This document shows, piece by piece, positions 55,241 to 63,700 of a stretch of 64,000 nt of DNA. The position numbers and the translations under genes are program-made. Under the pieces are notes generated by a model that was not told the origin of the DNA, searched no databases, and saw only the letters and a list, made by a program, of their open reading frames with translations. The stretch covers positions 2,108,001 to 2,172,000 of the forward strand of contig CAWKFM010000005.1 of assembly GCA_963849065.1 (NCBI GenBank), read 5' to 3'. Every line of letters begins with the position of its first letter. Positions within the stretch are counted from its first letter, which is position 1. Source of the DNA: TOLSYN sp963849065 (GTDB lineage Bacteria; Acidobacteriota; Terriglobia; Terriglobales; Acidobacteriaceae).

Positions 55241-55924
55241 CTAGGCGGCGTTGTCCGCAGCTCTTGAACGCCGCCCCGTCGCCACGGTCACTTCCCGCTG
55301 GGTTGTCATCTTTCGTGTTTTCGGGCGGCGGCTATTTTCAGCACGGGTAACGCTTAACACTTCACGCAATTTCATACGCGCCTTGTGAAGCTGCGATTTA
55401 CTGTTACCCATGGAGCAGCCCAGCATCTCGGCAATCTCGTTGTGCTCGTAGCCCTCGATGTCATGCAACACGAACACGCTGCGATAGCCGAAAGGAAGGT
55501 TTTCGATGGCGCGTTCCAGAATTACCCGGTCGATAGAGCCAGACAGATTCTGGTCTGCGGCAGAAATTTCCTTCGGCGGGCAATCCTCTCCGTTGGGCTC
55601 CAGAGTCTCTTCGAGAGAAACTTCACGGAGTTCCTTCTTGCGCAGGCGCATGAGGACGACGTTGACGGCAATGCGATGCAGCCAAGTGGAAAACGCGGAC
55701 TCTCCGCGAAAGCTTGCGATCTTGCGATAGAGCTGGAGAAAGGCTTCCTGAGTAAGGTCTTGAGCCTCCTCAACATTGCCCACTATCCGAAGACAGGTTG
55801 AGTAGACTCGCCTTTTGTGAAAACCGTAAAGAGCTTCGAAGCACTGGCCGTCGCCCAACTTGGCACCTTCGATAGCTTCGGCTTCGGACATTCCCGATGA
55901 CTGCATACTTCTTGGGGTGGTCAA
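55241..55924 (-). CDS. ECF-like sigma-70 family RNA polymerase sigma factor
   Basis: 227 residues. Region 2 (DLTQEAFLQLYRKIASFRGESAFSTWLHRIAVNVVLMRLRK) and region 4 (FGYRSVFVLHDIEGYEHNEIAEMLGCSMGNSKSQLHKARMKL) are clear, with a basic C-terminal tail. Start is uncertain: a TTG at 55924 has GAGGAGG five bases upstream, the ATG at 55906 has none. No anti-sigma gene is adjacent. A fragment of the same gene (region 4 plus downstream flank) is repeated at 60190-60345. Target promoters unknown. Confidence 0.88.
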   Translation of the reverse strand: MTTPRSMQSSGMSEAEAIEGAKLGDGQCFEALYGFHKRRVYSTCLRIVGNVEEAQDLTQEAFLQLYRKIASFRGESAFSTWLHRIAVNVVLMRLRKKELREVSLEETLEPNGEDCPPKEISAADQNLSGSIDRVILERAIENLPFGYRSVFVLHDIEGYEHNEIAEMLGCSMGNSKSQLHKARMKLREVLSVTRAENSRRPKTRKMTTQREVTVATGRRSRAADNAA

Positions 55925-56382
55925 TCAAGCCTCCTCGGATAGTGAGCTACCGCAGTTTGAAAGGGTATGAAAAGAGCAACCAATGAAAGTTGTGAGCTTC
56001 CGGACAAGAGACCTGTGTCAATACATTATCCGGGTAGATGCTCAGCAACTCTGAAAAGTTTCACGCTTGCAGAGATGCAGCTTAAATCAGCTCGGTCTCG
56101 CGGTACTTTGGGGGTTCAGGCGACTCCTGCGGGTCATCATCTACGCCTCGACCCTTGCCAGCAAGTCTGTCGGGTGAATCGGCTTCGCCAACAGCTCGCA
56201 ATCGTATTCCCGGAGCAGCATTGGCTTGCGAAGTGCAGCGAGCACCTCGCAAATATATGGGTTGATCCGTCTGGTAGCGGGTGTAGGATTCAATGCCTAC
56301 ATCTCAATACGCATCCCGTCCGCCGAGGAGGAGGGGGCGATTCATATGCGCGTCCAGATGCCGTTACGGCAACGGAGCAGCT
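55925..56382. other. Intergenic region with receiver-domain remnant
   Basis: Mostly degenerate. A plus-strand frame from 55967 (CELPDKRPVSIHYPGRCSATL) is a relic of the repeat shared with 54700-54750. The minus-strand receiver fragment is at 56141-56209. Confidence 0.4.
56141..56209 (-). pseudogene. Response-regulator C-terminal remnant
   Basis: On the minus strand EYDCELLAKPIHPTDLLARVEA and a stop; this matches the end of the intact receiver at 63023-63403 (YDFELLAKPIHPTDLLAKV). About 24 bases (GTGAATCGGCTTCGCCAACA and flank) are identical between the loci. The rest of the domain is missing, so a broken copy. Confidence 0.7.
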
Positions 56383-57084
56383 ATGAACTTGCCCGCAAAT
56401 CGGTACAAGAACCGCGTATTAGTGGCACTGCCAAAGGATGAAATCGACCGCCTCGCGCCCCACCTGTCACCCGTCGTCCTGAAGACACGAACCCAACTGC
56501 TCGATAACCGGGATGAATATGCCTACTTTCTGGAAGAGGGACTTGCGTCGGTTGTCTTGACTCTGAACGATGGAGCTTCGGTCGAGGTCGGAGTGATCGG
56601 CATTGACGGGGTCGTCGGACTTCCCATGCTTATGGGAGCTGCCACGATGCCGGGCCAAACGTTTATGGTGATGGAGGGCTCCGGCTTTCGCATTCCCTCC
56701 CGCCGATTAAAAGAAGAATTCGAGCGTGCCGGGCAGCTACGGAACCTTCTGCAAAAGTACATGCTTGCCCATCTGATTCAGAGTTCACAGGGCGCGGCCT
56801 GCAACCGCCTGCACACAATTAGTGAGCGTCTGGCGCGATGGCTTCTGACCTGCCATGACCGAGTCCAGTCCGAAAACATGCCGCTCACTCACGAGTTCCT
56901 TGGCCAGATGCTGGGTGCTCCCAGAACCACCGTTACACTGGCGGCAGGGATACTGCATCAAGCGGGACTGATCGACTACACACGCGGCCACGTAACGATC
57001 ACAAACCGTGAAGGGCTTGAAGATGTCGCCTGTGAGTGTTATCGGACGGTGAGGGATGAATTTCGTCGCCTTGGGTTGCTCTAA
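56383..57084 (+). CDS. Crp/Fnr-family transcription regulator
   Basis: 233 residues. A cNMP-binding-like beta roll (PKDEIDRLAPHLSPVVLKTR ... VEVGVIGIDGVVGLP) and a C-terminal winged helix (LTHEFLGQMLGAPRTTVTLAAGILHQAGLIDYTRGHVTI). No cysteine cluster of FNR and no cAMP-contact RxxS motif; the ligand is unknown. ATG at 56383 preceded by GGAG at six bases. It is a possible binder of GTGA-N6-TCAC sites such as that at 32562, though nothing links them. Convergent with the serine hydrolase gene. Confidence 0.85.
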   Translation: MNLPANRYKNRVLVALPKDEIDRLAPHLSPVVLKTRTQLLDNRDEYAYFLEEGLASVVLTLNDGASVEVGVIGIDGVVGLPMLMGAATMPGQTFMVMEGSGFRIPSRRLKEEFERAGQLRNLLQKYMLAHLIQSSQGAACNRLHTISERLARWLLTCHDRVQSENMPLTHEFLGQMLGAPRTTVTLAAGILHQAGLIDYTRGHVTITNREGLEDVACECYRTVRDEFRRLGLL

Positions 57085-57151
57085 GCACATTTGGAGTCCT
57101 ATCTTCCTTATGGGACAAAACCAATACATCGAAATGTCGCACGCCGAAGTT

Positions 57152-58804
57152 TCAGGCATTTTCCAGCTGTGAGGTCAAATTGTCGAGATAGGTTTGCGTG
57201 ACAATGTCGCGGAGGACTTGTTGGCTTGGGTCGGCGCCCGCGACCTCAGAGTTGGCCAGAATTGCCAGTTCCATGTCTTGAGGCAGGATATAAACCACCG
57301 CCTGCTCTTCGCGACCGATGCCATCGTACCAGGTGCCGGGTTTGCAGTAGACCTCGCCGGCGGGTGTGAGCAATCCAAAAGGGATTGGATTGGTGTAGGG
57401 AGGGTTGACAAGAGGATCGACGCCGAAACCGTTGACGAGCATGGCCTGGGCAGCTTCGGCCGGGACGATGTTTCCGCCACGGCGGAATTCGCCCATCACA
57501 TCCAGCAGCTGATTCACGGAGAGGTGCCAGCCGTCGGACCCGCAAATCTCTTCAAGGTTTCCAGAATTCCAGCCATGCTCGGTATCGCCCGGCTCTTTGT
57601 AAGCCAGCCCGGCGGCAGCAGGGTGGTCCAGGGTGGCGCCGGAAACTCCTGACGGTCGGAAGATCCGGGTCTGTACGAAATTGGAGTAGCCGTCGATCGT
57701 AACCACATCCCAGACAGGATCGTTCAGGTCGATGCCGAGAATATTGAAGGTGGCGCTTTTGCTGATGTTGCCGTTCATCACTGTCAACAGGATGCGGAAC
57801 AGACCGTAGTTCAGGTTGTGGTACTGATACCCGCCAAGATGGTACTGCGCATTCGGGTCCAGGCTGATGCCGGAGGCGATGACCGACTCCATCGTCACAA
57901 AATCAAAAGCATCCTCTTTCCTGAAGATTCCGCTGGTGTGGTTAAAGAGGTTGCGGAAGACGATGTACTCGATGTTCGGTCCCTTCGCCCAATAATCGGG
58001 GAGATAGTCGATGATCTGCGCATCCGGGGAAATGCCTCTCTCGGCCATCAGGACGGTCATGGCCATAGCCGTGATCAGTTTGCACACGCTGGCTACATGC
58101 AACTGCACGTCCGAGGTCCAGTTCTCGTTTCCATCCTTCGGCCTCTTGGCCAACAGCCAGTTCCTGCTGAAGATGGCCTGGCCATGTTGACGCAGCTCAG
58201 CGCTGTACCCGGCGACACTGTCTTGCAACGCATTATCCAGCGCCGCGCCGAACGCGGGGACATCGAGAAATTCCGGGCGATTGCCGACGGGCCCGATGGG
58301 CGTGAACTTCAGGTTGGTTTCTGTGGGACCCTTATCGGAGAAAACGCCTTGGATGTTCTGCGGGCTGATGATGTGCGCCCGCACTTTGTTGACGTCGATC
58401 GCCAGGCCCTTCACGTGTGTGGCCAGGAGGCTGGCTAACTCCTGATCGGATCCGCCTGCGGGCACGTTGCGCGCTGCACTCATGACTTCCTCCAACAAGT
58501 TTCCTATATCGTTTTGTGCCACCACTTCGGCCAACTCGCTTGGCAGAAATACTTGGCACAATCGCTCTGCCGCAGTGCCCTGTTTAGCGCCGGAACCCCA
58601 AGTGCGCCGCCGATGCAGACGTAGAATCCCGGCTGGAGTTGCCGGTCTCCCATCCGCCAGAACCTGGATAGCAGAGTCCGTCGTGGAAGACAGGAACAGG
58701 GCGCATATGTCGGGGCGAGCTTCGAAGTCAGTGGGAGCCCACCGCCCGTCATTGTTTCTGACGAAGGTCACACGGCTGCTGGCCTCGAAGGTCAACGCAC
58801 GCAT
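57152..58804 (-). CDS. Serine hydrolase (beta-lactamase class C/esterase fold) with unknown N-terminal region
   Basis: 550 residues. The second half has the class C/PBP4-type layout: SxxK as SVCKLITAMA (Ser about 240), Tyr-x-Asn as YHNLN, and the late HxG-like segment GTWYDGIGREEQAVVYIL. LFNHTSGIF is the family conserved region after the serine. The first 190 residues (CALFLSSTTDSAIQVLADGR, LRLHRRRTW) have no family I can name and contain a zinc-free segment rich in Asp/Asn, so a fusion. Natural substrate is unknown. The preceding ABM-like gene overlaps at the TTG 58819 alternative start (TTGA). Confidence 0.75.
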   Translation of the reverse strand: MRALTFEASSRVTFVRNNDGRWAPTDFEARPDICALFLSSTTDSAIQVLADGRPATPAGILRLHRRRTWGSGAKQGTAAERLCQVFLPSELAEVVAQNDIGNLLEEVMSAARNVPAGGSDQELASLLATHVKGLAIDVNKVRAHIISPQNIQGVFSDKGPTETNLKFTPIGPVGNRPEFLDVPAFGAALDNALQDSVAGYSAELRQHGQAIFSRNWLLAKRPKDGNENWTSDVQLHVASVCKLITAMAMTVLMAERGISPDAQIIDYLPDYWAKGPNIEYIVFRNLFNHTSGIFRKEDAFDFVTMESVIASGISLDPNAQYHLGGYQYHNLNYGLFRILLTVMNGNISKSATFNILGIDLNDPVWDVVTIDGYSNFVQTRIFRPSGVSGATLDHPAAAGLAYKEPGDTEHGWNSGNLEEICGSDGWHLSVNQLLDVMGEFRRGGNIVPAEAAQAMLVNGFGVDPLVNPPYTNPIPFGLLTPAGEVYCKPGTWYDGIGREEQAVVYILPQDMELAILANSEVAGADPSQQVLRDIVTQTYLDNLTSQLENA

Positions 58805-58815
58805 ATCCTGTCGAA

Positions 58816-59136
58816 TCAAGCAGCCCGAAGTCCAGCGACCCCGAGCGATTCCGCAGCCCCAACCTCGAATCCCCGTATCATCGGATGACCGTGCATCAGG
58901 TGCTGGACGAAATTCTTCGCTTGTGGGAAAACTTCACGTCGATAACGTTCAGCCTGTTCTCGGCTGCTCCAAAATGCTAGGCCGCAACCCTTCTGGGTAC
59001 CTTCTTCAAATGTCAGGAATTCATCAATGAACCCGTCCTGCTTTTTCAGCAGGGGCAGAATTTGGCTGCTCCACGCCTTAAGGAACTCGTCCTTTTTGCC
59101 CGGCTTTAGTTCTCCCTCAATTAACAGCATGTACAT
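58816..59136 (-). CDS. Antibiotic biosynthesis monooxygenase-like small protein
   Basis: 106 residues, MYMLLIEGELKPGKKDEFLKAW and VFPQAKNFVQHL, a dimeric alpha/beta-barrel (ABM/ferredoxin-like) pattern: a beta start, KPGKxxEFLxxW helix and a later SREQAERY. Residues for haem or quinol binding are not evident, so catalytic activity is open. Its stop overlaps the hydrolase alternative start, so the two are co-expressed. Confidence 0.7.
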   Translation of the reverse strand: MYMLLIEGELKPGKKDEFLKAWSSQILPLLKKQDGFIDEFLTFEEGTQKGCGLAFWSSREQAERYRREVFPQAKNFVQHLMHGHPMIRGFEVGAAESLGVAGLRAA

Positions 59137-59265
59137 AGCTGGACTCCTCGCCTTCTACTCTCAGACGCAGTTTGCTACTGGCCACGTTGTCTCGCAGATA
59201 CCGCTGAGCAGAAAGGAACATGCTGCTTGAGGTGGTCGAGTTCGGTGTAATAATGGCCGCACAAT

Positions 59266-59585
59266 TTGCCACGCTCACCGACGCACCACCACGGGCTCGA
59301 CAGCGGGCTGGCTTTGACCAGAGCGACCGAGATCAAGCCCCTTGACCTGCCGGGTGATTCTCCGGCGAAGGTCGAAGCCGTGCTCAAGGGCCTCAATGCA
59401 GCTCTCGTCAAGGAGCGCACCCGGCAGGAGGCGCAAAGGAACGGCAGATTTCAGAAGACCCGGAGGCGGCTCGCCTTCAGAAAGCCGGGCTGGATTTACC
59501 GAAGACCGTGGCGGAACGCACCCTGAAGGAACACCGTCACCGCCAGTTTCTCAACGCGACTCCGAAAACGGACAAGGTGCAATGA
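59266..59585 (+). pseudogene. Frameshifted relic of an unrecognised gene
   Basis: Two coding-looking segments in different frames: ATEIKPLDLPGDSPAKVEAV ... VKERTRQEAQRNG (about 59320-59440) and EDPEAARLQKAGLDLPKTVAER ... LNATPKTDKVQ with a stop at about 59583. They read as parts of one protein after one frameshift near 59440-59455. No family assigned. No other gene is seen in 59137-59265 or 59586-59814. Confidence 0.4.
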
Positions 59586-59814
59586 GGTTGACGTCCGGTT
59601 GGCGTCGGCATCCCGATGGCTTCCAGCCATGGCTTAGCAGTCCCCAGAATGTTTCCCATATTCGACGGCTCGCAGTTTAGGAGGCATCTCCACTAATCAG
59701 CTTTGCTTCAAACCAAGTGGCAGAATAACGTCTGTCATTCTGGGGGCGGCTGAAGAAAACCATCTCTGCCGACCCCGCTACTCTTTTTCTTAAGCTGGGT
59801 CTGTGCGGGTGCAG

Positions 59815-60021
59815 AGAGCATTGTCCTCGATAAACGGTGTTGTACTGGCCGGAGCGTTGCAAAGACAAAACCCCTACTGCAAGGTAATCCTCATTTCCGG
59901 CAATCCCGACTCGAAAGCTCATGGAGATTTGCAAGGTGGCACATTCGATGGGTTCACACTACTCCCCAAGCCATTTTCGCCAAGGCGACTACTGCATCTC
60001 ATCAATTCCGAGCAGGGCTAG
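59815..60021 (+). pseudogene. Receiver-domain fragment
   Basis: NGVVLAGALQRQNPYCKVIL, then LISGNPDSKAHGDL, LLPKPFSPRRLLHLI: the beta4-alpha5 part of a receiver (switch Ser in LISGN, conserved Lys in LPKPF). The first strand with the acidic pair and the phosphoacceptor Asp are missing, so it cannot be phosphorylated normally. Confidence 0.7.
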
Positions 60022-60189
60022 GATTGAACTCACCATCAGAACTCCAATCCCAACGCCTTCGTCGTGAACTCCACCAGCGGCTTCATCTTCCGGCACGAAG
60101 CCGTAAAGTTGGAGCGCAGACCTGCTCCTCGGCCAACGCCACCGACGGTACGAAGTTCCTTCGTTTCAACTCCACAATAAACGGGTGGT

Positions 60190-60345
60190 TCAGGTTGAAG
60201 CTTGAGTGACCTTAAGCACGCCACGTAATTTCATACGCGCCTTGTGAAGCTGCGACTTGGTGTTGCCCATGGAACAACCCAGCATCTCGGCAATCTCGTT
60301 GTGCTCATATCCTTCGATGTCATGCAGCACGAAAACAGTGCGATA
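60190..60345 (-). pseudogene. Duplicated sigma factor region 4 fragment
   Basis: YRTVFVLHDIEGYEHNEIAE and MLGCSMGNTKSQLHKARMKL correspond almost residue for residue to region 4 of the sigma factor at 55241-55924. Regions 2 and 3 are absent; upstream codons are unrelated. The flank beyond both 3' ends (55090-55150 and 60040-60108) is also similar, so a few hundred bases were duplicated. Confidence 0.85.
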
Positions 60346-60557
60346 CACGCCGCTATCCCTTCGCTCGAATGCCCACACATGATCTGCATGCCCCCATTGC
60401 GATGTGCCGCCCACGCCAGCCGTTCGTGCCGGATGAACTCAAGCCCGGTGCGTGGGTGGTGACCCCAAAGGTCTTCTACCGGAACTCAATAAGGGTTGCA
60501 GGTCGGCAGTCGGTGGGCTTGCGCCTGTCCTTGCGCCCCCTGTTCCTTGCGCTCCCC

Positions 60558-60587
60558 TTGACTTGCGGACGTTTGAGGGGGCATACT
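60558..60587 (+). promoter_or_regulatory. Phasin gene promoter candidate
   Basis: TTGACT (60558-60563), 18-base spacer, CATACT (60582-60587), about 80 bases before the phasin ATG. The -10 box is the same as that of the arg promoter. 60415-60557 contains no gene. Confidence 0.45.
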
Positions 60588-60671
60588 CGTCTTATGCTGC
60601 AATGCGGCAATATTTACAGCATTGCATCGATTCCGTACCATTACCGAAAGCCAACCTACGAGGAGAACAAC

Positions 60672-61220
60672 ATGACGACCGCATTCTGCCCGACCGAATT
60701 TACCGCCCAGTACACCAAGGGCCTGGAGCGCACCATCGAACTAAGCAAATCCAACCTGGATCAGGCCGTTAAGCAGAACGCCGAAATCCTGGCCGAAATC
60801 AAGAAGGCCCTGAAGGGCTCCTCGCTGCCTGGTCTGTTCGTCCTTGACCTGGCCGGCCCGGCCGTCGAAGGCTTCGTCGCCGTGCAGAAGAGCCTGCTGG
60901 ATCTGGCCCTGGAGCAGAGCAACGCCTCCATCGCAGCCGTCCAGTCGTTTGGCAAGGAAACCGCCAAGGCTGATTTCAGCAACGTTCTGCAGGCTTCGTT
61001 CGATCGTGCAATCGCTGCCCAGAACCTGGTGGTCGAGTACGCCGTCAAGCAGACCAAGACCAACATCGAAGCCGTGAAGGCGCAGCCCGGCGTTAAGGGC
61101 ACCGCCGTCGAGACGGCTGCCGATTCGGTTCAGAAGGGCTTTGACACCGTGGTCGCCGCTCAGAAAGAGATCACGACCCAGGCCACCAAGACCGTGAAGG
61201 CCGCTGCCGCCAAGGTGTAA
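60672..61220 (+). CDS. Phasin-family protein
   Basis: 182 residues, almost all amphipathic helix rich in Ala, Lys, Gln (YTKGLERTIELSKSNLDQAV, KADFSNVLQASFDRAIAAQN, VQKGFDTVVAAQKEITTQAT), ending KAAAAKV. Phasins coat polyhydroxyalkanoate granules or act as surface-active helpers. A strong ribosome site (GAGGAG) precedes the ATG. No PHA synthase is in the window, so granule role is inference. A terminator follows, making it a monocistronic unit. Confidence 0.75.
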   Translation: MTTAFCPTEFTAQYTKGLERTIELSKSNLDQAVKQNAEILAEIKKALKGSSLPGLFVLDLAGPAVEGFVAVQKSLLDLALEQSNASIAAVQSFGKETAKADFSNVLQASFDRAIAAQNLVVEYAVKQTKTNIEAVKAQPGVKGTAVETAADSVQKGFDTVVAAQKEITTQATKTVKAAAAKV

Positions 61221-61254
61221 GCCTTAACAAACAAGACTTTCGCTGGAGATAGCC

Positions 61255-61284
61255 GGAGCGCCCTTCTGGGCGCTCCGTGTTTTC
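61255..61284 (+). terminator. Terminator after phasin
   Basis: GGAGCGCCC pairs perfectly with GGGCGCTCC across TTCT, followed by GTGTTTTC. Perfect nine-pair stem, 34 bases past the stop. Confidence 0.85.
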
Positions 61285-61336
61285 AGCAGCACGTATGAAG
61301 CGAGAAAGTGCAACCGCAAAGTGAAAGGACCGTCCG

Positions 61337-61669
61337 ATGTACAAATTACTCTCTTGTCCAGGACGTACGTTCACCCTTGAGGAGCTTATCGACCAAGCCC
61401 GAGCCGAGCGGGAGAGTGTGTCCCCGAAGGTGACCATCGCACTGCCCGTCTCCGGCATCAATCTGAATCCTGTAACCGACCCCAATGAGCTGGAGTTTCT
61501 GGCGGGGTTGGTGCCGTTCCACCACATTTCAAACAAGCTTCTGTTCAAAGTCGTTCGAGTTGCTACAGGTTATGAAGTTCGTGACAGGTGGGTTGCTGTC
61601 CGAACCATCATTGCAAAGCGCATCCCCATCCCTGTTCTGAAGCCTCTCGCAGAGGTTCGTCACGGCTGA
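61337..61669 (+). CDS. Hypothetical protein (110 aa)
   Basis: 110 residues, beginning MYKLLSCPGRTFTLEELIDQ. No signal peptide, membrane segment or motif seen. AAAGGA lies seven bases before the ATG, and codon use is protein-like. Located after the phasin terminator. Confidence 0.55.
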   Translation: MYKLLSCPGRTFTLEELIDQARAERESVSPKVTIALPVSGINLNPVTDPNELEFLAGLVPFHHISNKLLFKVVRVATGYEVRDRWVAVRTIIAKRIPIPVLKPLAEVRHG

Positions 61670-61742
61670 GCAGGGCTCCATCGCAGTGATGATGCAAACG
61701 AAAACATTCTCATGAAACATCGCAGGGGGCATTGCTGATTTT

Positions 61743-61961
61743 ATGGCAAAGAAGCGTGGCAATCCTGATTGGGGTTGGGGCAAGCCAGAGATGGTGCCCG
61801 TTCCTCCGACCGTCACGGATTTCCAGCGAGTTGCGAGCGAATTCAATCTGCATCCTGATGAGTACATCAGCTCAACTGAGCTTCGAGAATGGGCGAGTCG
61901 CAACAAAGACTCGAAATTCATTCCCGAAACTCTCCTGAAGGCGTGGGGATTAGAGAGGTAG
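61743..61961 (+). CDS. Hypothetical protein (72 aa)
   Basis: Starts MAKKRGNPDWGWGKPE and has a central helix (FQRVASEFNLHPDEYISSTE) and ends WGLER. The MAKKRGNPxWG opening is seen in small unassigned bacterial proteins that often accompany mobile or regulatory genes. The ribosome site (GGGGGC) is weak and distant. Confidence 0.5.
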   Translation: MAKKRGNPDWGWGKPEMVPVPPTVTDFQRVASEFNLHPDEYISSTELREWASRNKDSKFIPETLLKAWGLER

Positions 61962-62364
61962 AGGAACTCGCTGCCGATGAATTCGCTGGATCGCCTTGCG
62001 TGAGCTTTCGCCTTGATCTCACGAGGTACTCAAACGATTGAGTTCCGCCATGCGCTGACGACTAGTGAAAGAACTTAACGTCGTGATTGGATGGAAGAAA
62101 AGCTCCCAGAGCGAATACGAGAACGGTGAACGACACAATCAAAGTCATCATCATTTCCATCCCCCGAAAGATGCCAGAGAAGTGGGGTCGTTGGCACAGT
62201 CCTCGCTCCTCGGCGGCGATTATCCCCGCCTTCGCTGAGTTTGATGTCTACAGGTCATAAACGCCAAATAAAAAGTACCTTAAAAGATTACAAAAGCCAC
62301 CTGATTGACGCTTCCGACATTGAGCGGAGGCTGTGTAAAGGGAAACTGCGGGTGGCACGCAGGA
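61962..62364. other. Gap with a possible 32-aa membrane peptide
   Basis: Nothing convincing on the plus strand. On the minus strand, 62063-62161 encodes MEMMMTLIVSFTVLVFALGA and FLPSNHDVKFFH then stop, a single hydrophobic segment with GGGGGA before the ATG cluster. Too short to be sure; treated as a candidate. Confidence 0.3.
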
Positions 62365-62994
62365 TTACTGCAAGTCTCGGCGTTTCTTCCCGCCCGGCAT
62401 CTTTTGCTTCGCCTTCCCCTGTGCCCGACCTCTGAAGAAGTCGTAAATCATGAGCGTACATACGGCCATATGGGACAGCATTTCCGCTCTCTTGTCCGGC
62501 GTGATAAACACCTCGCTACGCATCTTCGGGTCAGGATGATGCTCATGCGCCAGCAGGATCACCGGAGCCAGCAAATCCCAGTGTTCGTCGTCATCCACCA
62601 ATTTCTGCCAGCTATCCCGCCGCAAATCGATGCCATGCTCAAAGCCAATAGCCCATTCGTTTCCCATGGCGATGCCGCCCTCGGTGTGGAACACCATTGG
62701 TTCGTAGACTTCCCCCCGAAGCAACGTCCCGGCGATAGTGTTCCAATGGCGAGTCAGAAGCGTCATGATGTACCGCTCTTCCTCGACGGTCTTGAAACCA
62801 CATCCCTGCCCCAGTTCACGACCCAAGATGTGCGGTAGGTACTCGCTGGGCGGCACCAGCTCCGGGCCGCAGATGAGGGCGCAGAAGAACCCGTCCAACT
62901 CTTCGAGGGTCATCGCTGTCCCATGCAGTCCGTAGAGGAAATCAGCGAGACGTGCAAACTCGTCGTCGGTCAGGGGCTCTGTGAGGGGGTTCAT
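62365..62994 (-). CDS. UPF0149 / YecA-YgfB family protein
   Basis: 209 residues. The YgfB/YecA domain shows TDDEFARLADFLYGL, MTLEELDGFFCALICGPELVPPSEYL, and GNEWAIGFEHGIDL. The usual C-terminal SEC-C zinc motif is absent and replaced by a basic tail (KAKQKMPGGKKRRD). Function of the family is unknown; some E. coli members associate with SecA. No ribosome binding site is obvious before the ATG at 62994. Confidence 0.85.
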   Translation of the reverse strand: MNPLTEPLTDDEFARLADFLYGLHGTAMTLEELDGFFCALICGPELVPPSEYLPHILGRELGQGCGFKTVEEERYIMTLLTRHWNTIAGTLLRGEVYEPMVFHTEGGIAMGNEWAIGFEHGIDLRRDSWQKLVDDDEHWDLLAPVILLAHEHHPDPKMRSEVFITPDKRAEMLSHMAVCTLMIYDFFRGRAQGKAKQKMPGGKKRRDLQ

Positions 62995-63022
62995 CGGGGA
63001 ATTCTAACCGGAAGCTCTCTTT

Positions 63023-63403
63023 TCAGACTTCTCCGTCTGATTCATCCACGCTTGCTACTTTTGCCAGCAAGTCAGTAGGGTGAATCGGCTTCGCCAACAG
63101 CTCAAAGTCGTATCCCATCCTCCCAACCGTATCGAGAATATTCCGAGTGGAAGCCTGCCCGGAAAACAGAAGAACCTTGCACTCAGGGTGACGCTTTCGG
63201 ATGAGAACGGCCATATCCACACCGTTCATTCCGGGCATCACGACATCGCTGATGACCAGCTCTGGGAGAGCAGCATCGACCTGTGACAATGCGCTCTTAG
63301 CGTCATAAAAGGCACTTGACTCATACCCGGCTCTGCGGAGGATTGCGGCGAGAGTGTCGGCAATGCATTTTTCATCGTCTACGACAAATATCCGCTTAGC
63401 CAT
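63023..63403 (-). CDS. Single-domain response regulator
   Basis: 126-residue receiver with no output domain. Acidic pocket D9/D10 (FVVDDEKC), phosphoacceptor D53 in ISDVVMPGMNG, switch Ser in LLFSGQ and Lys in LAKPIHP. Such CheY-like proteins act through protein-protein contact. No histidine kinase lies in the window. AAGGAG is upstream but 17-18 bases away. Highly similar to broken copies at 56141. Confidence 0.9.
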   Translation of the reverse strand: MAKRIFVVDDEKCIADTLAAILRRAGYESSAFYDAKSALSQVDAALPELVISDVVMPGMNGVDMAVLIRKRHPECKVLLFSGQASTRNILDTVGRMGYDFELLAKPIHPTDLLAKVASVDESDGEV

Positions 63404-63700
63404 AAGTTCTCGTTTTTAAGTTCTCCTTCTAGCACACGTTCTGCGTGCTCGGTCTGTAATGCGGTCTACTCTGGATAACAGTTGATAACCAATTCTCCAT
63501 TATGCCTTGCCAGGGTTGCTGATACGAGACAAAAGTGCTCTCCCGTGTGTTCTGTTACGGATTCAGAACAGGCGTCTTTCTCTATCTGACGCCGGATATA
63601 ATCAACGCCTTGGGCTGCGTGTGTCTGTTGCCGGACCGACATGGATATCAAAGTGTTCTAGATTATGTGCTTCCTCATTTGCTCGACTAAGCAGGTTGCA
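63404..63700. other. Intergenic between two divergent receiver genes
   Basis: About 300 bases. A minus-strand frame 63466-63651 (IRRQIEKDACSESVTEHTGE) has no ribosome site and is uncertain. An AT-rich stretch (ATAAGTTCTCGTTTTTAAG) precedes the receiver at 63403. No other signals recognised. Confidence 0.4.

Noticed and set aside
63466..63651. A 61-codon minus-strand frame
   Set aside because: Protein-like in part, but no ribosome site and unknown family; too weak to list as a gene.
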